The notes under the pieces were generated by a model. It did no database searches. It saw nothing but the letters and a program-made list of their open reading frames with translations, and had not been told where the DNA came from. A program made the position numbers and the translations under genes. Shown in pieces: positions 38,702-47,163 of a DNA stretch of 64,000 nt; within the stretch, counting starts at the first letter, position 1; each line of letters opens with the position of its first letter. Source of the stretch: Anaerolineaceae bacterium (lineage in GTDB: Bacteria > Chloroflexota > Anaerolineae > Aggregatilineales > Phototrophicaceae); NCBI GenBank assembly GCA_002699585.1, contig PABP01000021.1:1-64000 (forward strand), in the 5' to 3' direction.

Positions 38702-39907
38702 CTAAAAGAGAGCCAATTGCTGCGGTGGCCGCTGACCGCCTAATAGAACATAGGGTGACATCTGCTGCGGGTTGCGGATGCCCAGGCGGCTCAGTTGGCC
38801 CAGATCGCGCAGCCGACGCTCACGGCGCGCTTTCAGGATGGCTTCGGCTGCTTTGATGCCCACGCCCGGTACGCGCAGCAGTTGCGACCGATCTGCTGTC
38901 ATCAGATCAATCGGATTCTGGCGTAGATAGATGTCGGCCCAGGCTTGTTTGGGGTCGACGTCGGTACGCAAGTTGCCATCACCCAGGAAGGGCAGGTCTT
39001 CCACATCCCAGGCGTAGTCTCGCAGTAAGAAACTCGATTGATACAGGCGATGCTGGCGCGTCTTTGATGCTGCCGCCAGATTATCAAAAGGCGTATCTAC
39101 CACTGGGCTGAACGCAGAATAATAGGTACGGCTCAAACCGAGTTTATTGTATAGATTATCGCTCAGGCTCAATAGCTCCAGGTCGGTATCGCCAACTGCG
39201 CCGACCACAAACTGGGTCACAATGCTGGCCCGGATGCGATCATGATTCTGCTTGATCTCATGTGCGCGTTGGAGCTGTACGAGTAACTCTTGCATAAAGC
39301 CTTTCTTGGGGGCAAGTGCCTCCAGCCGTTCTTTGGTTGGCCCCTCAAGATTAATCGATACACGATCCGCGATTTGCATAGCACGCAGCAGTTGATCATA
39401 TTCAGCACCCGGCATAATCTTCAGGTGAATATAGCCAGTGTACCGATGCTTTTGCCTCAGGATCTCTGCGGCATCAATGATTTTATCCTGCGAAGTAACG
39501 CCACCCTTGATGATGCCCGATGATAAAAACAAGCCGTCGATTTGCTTGGCTTGCTGCATAACAACTGTCGCATGGGCAATTTCATCGGGCGTCAGCGTGA
39601 CACGCGTCGTCTTACTGCGCCCCGCCCGGAATGGACAGTAATTGCAATTACGCTCGCAAGCGCTGGTAATCATCGTTTTCAGGACAGGCTTAGAGCCTCG
39701 CGGCGTCTGAACATGTGAGATGCAGTCCGCAAAATCAAAGGTGCTCCGCCCACGCTGGACCTGTGTCTGTGCTTCATGGAAAGGCGTGTCACCTGCTGGT
39801 TCAAACAGCGTGACATCGCCCATTTTTGTCAGTTTTTCAAAGACAGTGCTGCTACTGGGTGCAGGCATGGCGGCGGTTCCGATTTCATCAGCGAACAACT
39901 CACTCAA
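38702..39907 (-). CDS. radical SAM protein with C-terminal HhH (putative DNA modification/repair)
   Basis: This is a 401-residue radical SAM enzyme. The 4Fe-4S motif is CERNCNYC (Cx3Cx2C) in TSACERNCNYCPFRAG, followed by a radical SAM barrel. The C-terminus has a helix-hairpin-helix (LLRVPGVGIKAAEAILKAR) that usually binds DNA. The combination matches the family annotated as putative DNA modification/repair radical SAM, which is often next to a uracil-DNA-glycosylase-like gene. No such neighbour is seen here. The frame opens with TTG at 39907. ATG 39868 is an alternative, and neither has a clear ribosome site. The chemistry is not known from sequence. Confidence 0.85.
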   Translation of the reverse strand: MSELFADEIGTAAMPAPSSSTVFEKLTKMGDVTLFEPAGDTPFHEAQTQVQRGRSTFDFADCISHVQTPRGSKPVLKTMITSACERNCNYCPFRAGRSKTTRVTLTPDEIAHATVVMQQAKQIDGLFLSSGIIKGGVTSQDKIIDAAEILRQKHRYTGYIHLKIMPGAEYDQLLRAMQIADRVSINLEGPTKERLEALAPKKGFMQELLVQLQRAHEIKQNHDRIRASIVTQFVVGAVGDTDLELLSLSDNLYNKLGLSRTYYSAFSPVVDTPFDNLAAASKTRQHRLYQSSFLLRDYAWDVEDLPFLGDGNLRTDVDPKQAWADIYLRQNPIDLMTADRSQLLRVPGVGIKAAEAILKARRERRLRDLGQLSRLGIRNPQQMSPYVLLGGQRPPQQLALF

Positions 39908-39943
39908 TTATAGAACAAATGATCTTGTAGGGCAAGGCGGCAA

Positions 39944-41005
39944 TTGTCGAGCTTCCCGGTGGCGACTATACTGATTAGAGTGGTCATCATAGAAAGTGCG
40001 CATGCATTGGAACTCATAATAGGTGTTCTTTATCTAGCGATTTTGATATTTCTTGCGCCAACGACGAGAGAAAAAGACGATCCCTCTCCCTGGTATCGGT
40101 TGGCACTGATTGGTCTGCCCGTACTGATGATCTTCCTGGGGACCAATGTGTTGCTGGCAGCCGTGGCACCGACTGAGCTAGCCTATGACATCACGCGCGA
40201 AACAGCCCTGATTTATGCGGGCTTTGCCGCTACATTGTCAGGCATGGCCTGGTATGTCATTCAAAAACGGACGCTGCGCATCTGGGTGTCGCGCTTTGTC
40301 CTGCCAGGTGGCACTTACGACCCGGATAGGGCCACGCATACAGTCGCGGTGGTTGTTGCCCTATTTATGATCGTCTATACGGGGGCCTCATTTGTCCTGC
40401 TCGGTGGCCTGGATGGCATCGCCGATGCTATCTCACAATCGCAGCCCGGACTCCTTGAAATTTCAGCAACAGCCTTCCGATTTGTAGCTGTCGCATTTAT
40501 CGGTGTCGGCGCCTTGCTTCATCGTGACATCAATGCCACCCTGGACCGCCTGGGTCTAACAGTCCCAACCTGGCGTGAATTCATTGTTGGCTTGGGGATG
40601 GGACTATTAGCTTTTGGGTTGATGATTGTTGGCAGCATCATCTGGACATTGCTGTCCTCACCAGAGGCCATTAGTAGTGTCAATGAAACATCGATGGAAC
40701 TGGTATCGGCCTACGGTGATACGCTCTTGATGGCGCTGCTGTTCGCATTTCTTTCTGGCTTCAGCGAAGAATTGCTTTTCAGGGGTGCTATACAGCCTGT
40801 ATTTGGCCTCATCCCAACCTCAATTTTCTTTGGGCTGATGCATGTGCAATACTGGTTTACACCAGCAATCTTGATTATCGTCGTGGTGGGGTTGTTGTTT
40901 GGCTGGCTCCGTATGCGTTATTCGACGACATCCGCCATCACCGCCCACCTCGTATACAATTTTCTGCCCTTTTTGCTGATTAGTGTGCTCAATACAACCA
41001 GTTGA
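39944..41005 (+). CDS. CPBP-family intramembrane metalloprotease
   Basis: This is a 353-residue polytopic membrane protein (about eight helices) of the CPBP/CAAX-protease-like (Abi) family. The C-terminal part has the catalytic motifs SEELLFRG (EExxxR), a His in GLMHVQYW and HLVYNFLPF (second His). Such proteins cleave peptides within the membrane or process prenylated or bacteriocin substrates. The start TTG at 39944 has AAGGCGG about four bases upstream. The next gene follows after only 6 bp, so the CPBP protease, the secreted protein at 41012 and rlmN probably form one operon. Confidence 0.82.
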   Translation: MSSFPVATILIRVVIIESAHALELIIGVLYLAILIFLAPTTREKDDPSPWYRLALIGLPVLMIFLGTNVLLAAVAPTELAYDITRETALIYAGFAATLSGMAWYVIQKRTLRIWVSRFVLPGGTYDPDRATHTVAVVVALFMIVYTGASFVLLGGLDGIADAISQSQPGLLEISATAFRFVAVAFIGVGALLHRDINATLDRLGLTVPTWREFIVGLGMGLLAFGLMIVGSIIWTLLSSPEAISSVNETSMELVSAYGDTLLMALLFAFLSGFSEELLFRGAIQPVFGLIPTSIFFGLMHVQYWFTPAILIIVVVGLLFGWLRMRYSTTSAITAHLVYNFLPFLLISVLNTTS

Positions 41006-41011
41006 GAATTC

Positions 41012-42523
41012 ATGATGCAACGACATGCCACTTTTCCTATAGTCATATATCTTGCACTGCTTTTTGCTTTGGTATCAACTGCTTCGGCCCAATCGAATAC
41101 GACTATTCGGGAGCGCGTCGTTATGTCGTTCCCACAGAGCGTATATTTTGAATTGTTCATTCCTGGCTCAGCCGGGACCATCGACGAACTGTCATTGACG
41201 CTCCAGATTGATGGACAGGTAGCTCAAAACATCGATTTTGCTTCAGGCAATTCCATTGACCGTCGCGGCGATGATCGCTATGTGAGTTACACACTCACAT
41301 TCGCAGAATCCAGCGCGCCAAAGCTTTTCGACGTCATCCATTACAGTTGGCAGGGCAGGGTCGGCGGTGAAGACATCAGCTATTCCGGCGAGGAGCTATA
41401 CGCAGACCGAAACGTGGATTGGACGACAGCATCCAGCGAAGATGGTCGTATCAAGCTCGTTTCAGACCGCCGTGTTGTGCTTGCCAGTGAAATTTTCTCA
41501 CGCTATGATGCCACCCTCGGCTTAATGCAAGAAAAGACACAGCGCACACCCGACCTGGAGCTAGCTTTTTACCTCAATGATGATTTGCCAGCCTGCCCGG
41601 TGAATGCAGATGGTGAGCCAATCATAGAAGCTGTCGCGAATTATGTTCTCGTCACAATCCCCTGCGATACTGAGTTACTCGATAGCGTGCTAGCAGCAAG
41701 CGATTATCAGTTCATCCAATCAGAGCGCAATGCCAATATTGAGTCTGACTTGATAGGGCCGCTCATTGATGCCTATTATCTCCCGCTGTGGGAGGGCGTC
41801 AGGGTGCCGGATTGGTTCCGCTATGGTTTGCAGACATTTTTCTTGCCGCGCGGCGATGCTGGCAACCTAGCGATAGCCCGTCAGGTTGTGCGCAGTGGGG
41901 GGACATTCCGACTTTCCGATATGGCCACGATCCCGCTTACAACGTCGCTCCAAACGGATTGGCAAGCGCAGGCGCATGGCATGGTACTGTATCTGGCATC
42001 CCGGCACGGCGTCAATGAATTCTTTGAGTTTGCACGCTCTATCGGACCTTACCAGACATTTGAGGAAGCCTATGAGGCAATCATCGGTGATGACTACGAA
42101 GCACTGATACCGGATTGGGAAATTTGGTTGTTTTCTGATGCTGCCGATATGGCATTTGGTTATACGCCGTATCTTGAAACAACACCTACAATTCCGCCGA
42201 CGCCAACCGTCACACCCAGCTACGTCGTTCCTACGGCGACTGTGACACCGACCTCGACACCTTTTATGACGGATACGCCACGTCCGACGCGCACACCTGT
42301 GCCACCAACAGCTACGATCACGCCACTGCCTGCGGAGGGCTTTGTCGTGCGGGCCACAGCGACCAGCACGCCAATACCAGAGCCACCTGATGGAACCATC
42401 GAGATTCCAGGCATTGGCGCGCTTTCGGATATTCAGATCATTGTGCTGGCGGTCGGTGGCCTCATTGCGCTGGCGTTTGTGCTCATCGCGATCTTCTCGC
42501 GTGGCCCGCGGGACAATCGCTGA
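41012..42523 (+). CDS. secreted peptidase-MA-like protein, membrane-anchored, active-site motif absent
   Basis: This is a 503-residue extracytoplasmic protein. A signal peptide (about 1-26, ending STASAQS) precedes a body resembling peptidase MA-like (gluzincin-type) domains found in many Chloroflexota. Its last part reads WQAQAHGMVLYLASRHG and DYEALIPDWEIWL. The HExxH helix expected for an active enzyme is not there: the equivalent place reads VPDWFRYGLQTFFLPRG. It is therefore probably inactive or a binding protein. Residues about 388-440 are a Thr/Pro linker. About 471-495 is a single membrane helix (IIVLAVGGLIALAFVLIAIF), followed by a basic end. It sits 6 bp after the CPBP protease. Confidence 0.7.
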   Translation: MMQRHATFPIVIYLALLFALVSTASAQSNTTIRERVVMSFPQSVYFELFIPGSAGTIDELSLTLQIDGQVAQNIDFASGNSIDRRGDDRYVSYTLTFAESSAPKLFDVIHYSWQGRVGGEDISYSGEELYADRNVDWTTASSEDGRIKLVSDRRVVLASEIFSRYDATLGLMQEKTQRTPDLELAFYLNDDLPACPVNADGEPIIEAVANYVLVTIPCDTELLDSVLAASDYQFIQSERNANIESDLIGPLIDAYYLPLWEGVRVPDWFRYGLQTFFLPRGDAGNLAIARQVVRSGGTFRLSDMATIPLTTSLQTDWQAQAHGMVLYLASRHGVNEFFEFARSIGPYQTFEEAYEAIIGDDYEALIPDWEIWLFSDAADMAFGYTPYLETTPTIPPTPTVTPSYVVPTATVTPTSTPFMTDTPRPTRTPVPPTATITPLPAEGFVVRATATSTPIPEPPDGTIEIPGIGALSDIQIIVLAVGGLIALAFVLIAIFSRGPRDNR

Positions 42524-42556
42524 GGCGACAACAACACGTAAATTGATAGGACAATC

Positions 42557-43600
42557 ATGACGAATATTTTGCAATATGATCTCCCTGAATTGACCGAATT
42601 GCTCGTATCCTGGGGAGAGCCGCGTTTTCGTGTTAAGCAAGTCTGGGACTGGCTTTACGAGAAGCGCGTCACACAATTTGATGACATGACCAATCTACCG
42701 CAGAATTTGCGCGATCATCTAAATGAAGAAATGACGATTGGCTCGCTGGAACAGGTGGTTGAGCAGTCCAGCGAGGATGGTACGACCAAGCGTCTCTACA
42801 AGCTAGATGATGGCCAACTCATCGAATCCGTGCTGATGCCCTACGATGATCATCGACGTACGGCTTGTATCTCGTCGCAGGCGGGATGTGCGATGGGTTG
42901 CGTCTTCTGTGCGACAGGGCAGATGGGTTTTGCGCGTAATCTGACAAGTACTGAAATTTTCGAGCAAGCCTATCGCTTTGCTCAGTTGCTGGCTGAGGAT
43001 GGTGAGCGTCTCAGCAATGTCGTCCTGATGGGTATGGGCGAACCTTTCCATAATTATGATGCCGTCATGGAAGCCATCCATCGGCTGATTAACGACCTGG
43101 GTATTGGCGCGCGGCATATCACCGTCAGTACCGTTGGCCTCGTGCCACAGATCAGGCGTTTTGCTGATGAAGGATTGCAGGTATCTTTGGCCATCAGCCT
43201 GCACAAAGCGACAGATGCGGAACGCACGCCGCTGATGCCAATCAACAAACGTTGGAACATTATGGAGCTAATGGATGCCTGTCACGAGTACGTTGCCAAA
43301 ACCAACCGCCGTGTGACGTTCGAATGGGCAGCCATCGCTGGTGAGAACGACACGCCAGAGGAAGCCCAAAAACTGGGTCGGTTGCTCCAGGGGTTGAACT
43401 GCCACGTCAATATCATTCCGCTGAACCCCACCGGTGGCTATGCAGGACGTCCAGCAGACCCGGAAGCGATCAACAATTTTATTGACATTCTTGAGCAATA
43501 TAGCGTCAGCGCAACGGTGCGCGTTCGGCGTGGCATTGATATTGACGCGGGCTGTGGCCAACTCAAGTCAAAAGTGATTGCACCGGGTGATATCGCCTAG
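42557..43600 (+). CDS. rlmN: 23S rRNA (adenine-C2)-methyltransferase RlmN
   Basis: This is a 347-residue radical SAM methyltransferase that methylates A2503 of 23S rRNA and A37 of some tRNAs. The cluster motif is GCAMGCVFC (Cx3Cx2C) in SSQAGCAMGCVFCATGQMG. The methyl-carrying and resolving cysteine context at the end is RRGIDIDAGCGQL. GMGEPFHNY and the N-terminal RFRVKQVWDWLY are typical. The ribosome site AGGA precedes ATG 42557. It follows the secreted protein by 33 bp and is probably co-transcribed with it. Confidence 0.95.
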   Translation: MTNILQYDLPELTELLVSWGEPRFRVKQVWDWLYEKRVTQFDDMTNLPQNLRDHLNEEMTIGSLEQVVEQSSEDGTTKRLYKLDDGQLIESVLMPYDDHRRTACISSQAGCAMGCVFCATGQMGFARNLTSTEIFEQAYRFAQLLAEDGERLSNVVLMGMGEPFHNYDAVMEAIHRLINDLGIGARHITVSTVGLVPQIRRFADEGLQVSLAISLHKATDAERTPLMPINKRWNIMELMDACHEYVAKTNRRVTFEWAAIAGENDTPEEAQKLGRLLQGLNCHVNIIPLNPTGGYAGRPADPEAINNFIDILEQYSVSATVRVRRGIDIDAGCGQLKSKVIAPGDIA

Positions 43601-43604
43601 TGAA

Positions 43605-43627
43605 GCCCAATATATTGCTTGTTGGGC
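43605..43627. terminator. hairpin after rlmN
   Basis: GCCCAA (43605) and TTGGGC (43622) pair around an 11-base loop just after the stop codon. There is no U-run, so it may stop transcription poorly or only stabilise the mRNA end. Confidence 0.35.
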
Positions 43628-43752
43628 CTCATAGATAGACATTCTAGTTTCGATATTGGATTTGACCATGCGGTCCATCGTTTTGGTGATTTGACGCGCG
43701 TGCGGTATTTTTAGGTGTCGAAAAAAATCGAAAATGGGCGTGAGGGTTACCA

Positions 43753-44730
43753 ATGAAATATACACATTTGGGCGCGACGGGCTTGACTGTATCTCGCATC
43801 TGTTTGGGGATGATGAGTTACGGTAGCCAAACATGGCGCGAATGGGTACTGGAATATGACGACGGCTATCCGATTGTCAAGCGGGCAGTCGAGCTGGGTG
43901 TCAATTTCTTTGATACCGCAAACGTCTATTCAACGGGGGTGAGTGAAGAAGTCACGGGCAAATACCTCAAGGAATTCTTTACCAGTCGCGATCAATATGT
44001 ACTTACAACCAAGGTCTTTGGCAAAATGGGGGATGTTCCCAATATGCAGGGACTCTCTCGTAAACACATAATGGATGCGGTCGATGCTTCGCTGCGTCGC
44101 CTGGGTGTGGACTATATTGACCTGTATCAGATACATAGATGGGATTACAACACGCCCATCGAAGAAACGATGGAAGCACTGCACGACGTAGTCAAGTCAG
44201 GCAAGGTGCGCTATATCGGTGCTAGCAGTATGTGGGCCTGGCAGTTTAGCAAGGCGCAATATACAGCCGTTCTCAACGGTTGGACGCGCTTTGTCTCCAT
44301 GCAAAACCATTATAGCCTCATCTACCGTGAAGAAGAACGGGAGATGAACCCGCTGTGTGAAGATATGGGCGTTGGTCTGATACCCTGGTCACCATTGGCG
44401 CGGGGCTTCCTGGCAGGTAATGTAAGCCGATTGGAAGGTGCCCAGACGATTCGTGCGCGTACTGATCCTTATATGTTGGATTGGCGTGATGTGGACTTCG
44501 ATACGCGCGATCGGGTGGCGGAACTTGCCGAGCGTCATGGTGTGACAGCGGCGCAGATTGCTCTCGCCTGGATTTTACAGCGCCCCGCTGTGACCAGCCC
44601 GATTGTGGGTGCCACCAAACTGCACCACATCGAACAAGCCGCATCGGCTGTTAAGCTTGTCTTGAGCGAGGACGAAGTCGACTATATTGAAGAACCCTAC
44701 CGTCCCAGGCCGATACACGGGCACAACTAA
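43753..44730 (+). CDS. aldo/keto reductase
   Basis: This is a 325-residue NADPH-dependent TIM-barrel oxidoreductase. The catalytic tetrad is visible: Asp and Tyr in FFDTANVYSTG, Lys in LTTKVFGK and His in YQIHRWD. The NADP-binding end is SPIVGATKLHHIEQA. The layout is close to the YajO/YghZ-type group. It is followed after 11 bp by a Nudix hydrolase, so both are likely co-transcribed. GAGGG lies near the start. The substrate is unknown. A second, different aldo/keto reductase lies on the other strand at 45217. Confidence 0.9.
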   Translation: MKYTHLGATGLTVSRICLGMMSYGSQTWREWVLEYDDGYPIVKRAVELGVNFFDTANVYSTGVSEEVTGKYLKEFFTSRDQYVLTTKVFGKMGDVPNMQGLSRKHIMDAVDASLRRLGVDYIDLYQIHRWDYNTPIEETMEALHDVVKSGKVRYIGASSMWAWQFSKAQYTAVLNGWTRFVSMQNHYSLIYREEEREMNPLCEDMGVGLIPWSPLARGFLAGNVSRLEGAQTIRARTDPYMLDWRDVDFDTRDRVAELAERHGVTAAQIALAWILQRPAVTSPIVGATKLHHIEQAASAVKLVLSEDEVDYIEEPYRPRPIHGHN

Positions 44731-44741
44731 GGGATATGTAG

Positions 44742-45161
44742 ATGGAAGTTGTTCTAAAAGTCCGTGCGGTGATCGTGCAGAACAACCAGATGCTGCTAGT
44801 GGAGTTCGATGACGAAACCGGCCTGCACTATAATCTGCCCGGTGGCACAGTAGAAGCAGGTGAGTTCCTGGAAGATGCGCTGGTCCGCGAAGTGCAGGAA
44901 GAGACATCAGCCCAGGTTTTTGTGGAGCAGTTGATGCTCACGCATGATTATCTTCCAGATATATCGCCAAATGACTATGGCGAGAAGCGCATTCTGACAC
45001 TGGTGTATCGCTGTGGGCTGGTACCCGATGGCCCTGACCCGCATATGCCAGCGAAACCAGATGACAACCAGACAGCGGTTCGCTGGATTGAAATCGACAA
45101 GCTGCATACCATCTGGCTGTTACCAGAAATTGTCGATGACCTATGGGCAGTGCTTCGCTAG
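44742..45161 (+). CDS. Nudix hydrolase
   Basis: This is a 139-residue pyrophosphohydrolase. The Nudix box GGTVEAGEFLEDALVREVQ continues to EETSAQV, matching Gx5Ex7REUxEExxU. The fold starts VRAVIVQNNQMLLVEFDD. Substrates in this family are nucleoside diphosphates linked to another group. This one cannot be specified. It is the second gene after the aldo/keto reductase, with an 11-bp gap, and its transcript ends at a strong bidirectional terminator. Confidence 0.9.
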   Translation: MEVVLKVRAVIVQNNQMLLVEFDDETGLHYNLPGGTVEAGEFLEDALVREVQEETSAQVFVEQLMLTHDYLPDISPNDYGEKRILTLVYRCGLVPDGPDPHMPAKPDDNQTAVRWIEIDKLHTIWLLPEIVDDLWAVLR

Positions 45162-45176
45162 TAAAGTCGTAAATCC

Positions 45177-45208
45177 AAAAGAGTGTTCTGCTGAAGAACA
45201 CTCTTTTT
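45177..45208. terminator. bidirectional intrinsic terminator
   Basis: AAAAGAGTGTTC-TGCTGAA-GAACACTCTTTTT is an 8-bp stem with an A-run and a T-run on its two sides. It separates the Nudix gene (plus) and an aldo/keto reductase (minus). Confidence 0.9.
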
Positions 45209-45216
45209 ATGTCGGG

Positions 45217-46218
45217 TCATAAGGCCGCAATTTCATCAGGATGCACGATGGTGCGCATACTGCTCGGCGGCTTATTGTTGAGTATCTCCTCAATCGCTTC
45301 TTCGATTTCCGGCGTGAGGTTAATCTTCAGTGCTTCCAGGTTCGAGAGAACATGCTGCGGCTTGGTTGCGCCCGTAATGACGCTATCAACATGATGATGT
45401 TTCAGCGCCCATGCCAGCGCCAACGCCGCTGGTTTGACTTCGATCTGGGTCGCCAGTTGGCTGATCTTGCGGGCACGCTCTAGCCGGAATTCAGCAAATC
45501 CTTCTTTGATGAAATCCTGATCGAAAGTCGCCGCGCGGCTGTCCCCTGGAATTCCCTTATCGTACTTGCCTGTCAACAATCCGCCTGCCAATGGCGACCA
45601 GACGACTAAGCCAATACCATGTTGGCCCAATGTATCCTCCAGGCCACCTTCGACAGCGTGTCGGTCAAGCATATTGTAGATTGGCTGCTCGACAACTGGG
45701 CGGTAAGCGTTAAACTGGTCGGCTGCCTGGACCGCTTCGTCGATTTGGCTGCCCGTCCACATGCTGGTGCCCCAATACAGGATTTTCCCCTGGCGAATCA
45801 AATCCTCGATTGCGCGAACTGTCTCATCAACCCGCGTATGAGGGTCATAACGATGGCAGAAGAAAATGTCGATATAGTCCGTTCCCAGGCGCTTCAGCGA
45901 TTTTTCCACGGATTGCATGATGTTCTTGCGTGATAGCCCCTGATCGTTGACATCCTCGCTCATCGGGAAGAAAGTTTTGGTGCTGACGACCAGCTTGGTA
46001 CGATCATAGTCCTTGATGACGTCGCCAACCGTTTCTTCTGCGCCACCATGGGCGTAAATGTTGGCTACATCGATGAAGTTGATGCCATTATCGATAGCCG
46101 TGCGCAGGCAGGCTATGGACTGCTCGTCATCGACATGTGAACTGCCGTAGGTCAGCCATGCACCGATAGAAATGGCGCTGACTTGCATGCCGGTCGTGCC
46201 TAACCGCCGATATTCCAT
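45217..46218 (-). CDS. aldo/keto reductase, potassium-channel-beta-like
   Basis: This is a 333-residue NADPH-dependent reductase close to the YghZ/Kv-beta (AKR6) subgroup. The tetrad is Asp and Tyr in FIDVANIYAHGG, Lys in VVSTKTFFP and His in FFCHRYDP. The NADP site ends with VITGATKPQHVLSNL. The frame opens at 46227, but AGGAG lies nine bases before the second ATG (46218), so MEYRRLGTTG is the real start. It is convergent with the Nudix gene. Similarity to the other reductase at 43753 is only at family level, so this is not a recent duplicate. Confidence 0.9.
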   Translation of the reverse strand: MEYRRLGTTGMQVSAISIGAWLTYGSSHVDDEQSIACLRTAIDNGINFIDVANIYAHGGAEETVGDVIKDYDRTKLVVSTKTFFPMSEDVNDQGLSRKNIMQSVEKSLKRLGTDYIDIFFCHRYDPHTRVDETVRAIEDLIRQGKILYWGTSMWTGSQIDEAVQAADQFNAYRPVVEQPIYNMLDRHAVEGGLEDTLGQHGIGLVVWSPLAGGLLTGKYDKGIPGDSRAATFDQDFIKEGFAEFRLERARKISQLATQIEVKPAALALAWALKHHHVDSVITGATKPQHVLSNLEALKINLTPEIEEAIEEILNNKPPSSMRTIVHPDEIAAL

Positions 46219-46399
46219 AATAAACATCTCCTGATCGCTAGGGCATCTGATGACTGTATTATAGCGCCTATCTGGTTTGACCCTGTTGGTTTGCTAAGGC
46301 TAATGTGGCTTGCGCTGGCGCATCCGCCAATAGCTTACTGAGGCCCAGGTGCGGTACAATGACTTCATAGATGCACGGACAAATGAAAGTTACTCGCTT

Positions 46400-47080
46400 T
46401 TGACACCACAGATAAAAATCGCACCCTCGATACTGGCTGCCGATTTCGCGCGGTTGGGGAAACAGGTAACAGAGGCCCAGGAATCTGGGGCGGACTGGCT
46501 GCACTTCGACGTCATGGATGGTCGTTTCGTGCCCAATATCTCAATGGGAATGCCGATCCTGCGCTCACTAAAACGAGTTGCGACGATTCCGATTGATGTT
46601 CACCTTATGATCGTTGAACCTGAGCGCTATGTGCAGGCGTTTGCCGACGCGGGTGCGGCCAGCATCAGCGTCCATATTGAGGCGTCGCCGCACTTACATC
46701 GCACATTGACGCTCATCAAAGAATCCGGTTGCCGGGCGGGGGTTGCGATTAATCCCCATACGCCAGCTTCTTTTTTGCAAGAAGTGCTGCCATTGCTCGA
46801 TATTATCAATGTGATGACTGTCAATCCGGGCTTCGGTGGCCAGTCCTTTTTGGATTTCACGCTCAAGAAAATCAGCGAATTGCGCCAGATGGCTACTGCT
46901 ATCCATAAAGATATTGATATTGAGGTCGATGGTGGCATCAATACCGAGACTGCACCGAAAGCAATCCAGGCAGGGGCCAATGTTCTGATCGCTGGGACGA
47001 TGATTTTCGGCAATGCAGATGGTATCAAGTCGGGTATTGACGAACTACGCGCTGCAGCTGATATAGCAACATCCATTTGA
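46400..47080 (+). CDS. rpe: ribulose-phosphate 3-epimerase
   Basis: This TIM-barrel enzyme interconverts ribulose-5-phosphate and xylulose-5-phosphate (pentose phosphate pathway). It has IAPSILAADF, the metal motifs HFDVMDGRFVPN and DVHLM, VNPGFGGQ and VDGGINTETA. The open frame reaches back to a GTG at 46349, which would add 17 residues unlike the family. TTG at 46400 gives 226 residues, the normal size. Neither start has a strong ribosome site, so the exact start is open. It stands ahead of fakA with an 83-bp gap. Confidence 0.93.
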   Translation: MTPQIKIAPSILAADFARLGKQVTEAQESGADWLHFDVMDGRFVPNISMGMPILRSLKRVATIPIDVHLMIVEPERYVQAFADAGAASISVHIEASPHLHRTLTLIKESGCRAGVAINPHTPASFLQEVLPLLDIINVMTVNPGFGGQSFLDFTLKKISELRQMATAIHKDIDIEVDGGINTETAPKAIQAGANVLIAGTMIFGNADGIKSGIDELRAAADIATSI

Positions 47081-47163
47081 TATGGGTGCGTTTTCTCAGT
47101 AACTATTCAGCAAGTGAACGGTTAGAACTATTACAGTGGTCGTTTTGATGTGGGTCAGCGGGC

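Noticed and set aside
41867-42676. 269-codon antisense frame opposite the secreted protein and rlmN start
   Set aside because: Its Arg/Cys/Trp-rich composition is that of reversed Thr/Pro codons, and it overlaps two well-supported genes.
43753-46218. The two aldo/keto reductases as a recent duplication
   Set aside because: They share only family motifs, face opposite directions and differ throughout, so they belong to separate subgroups.
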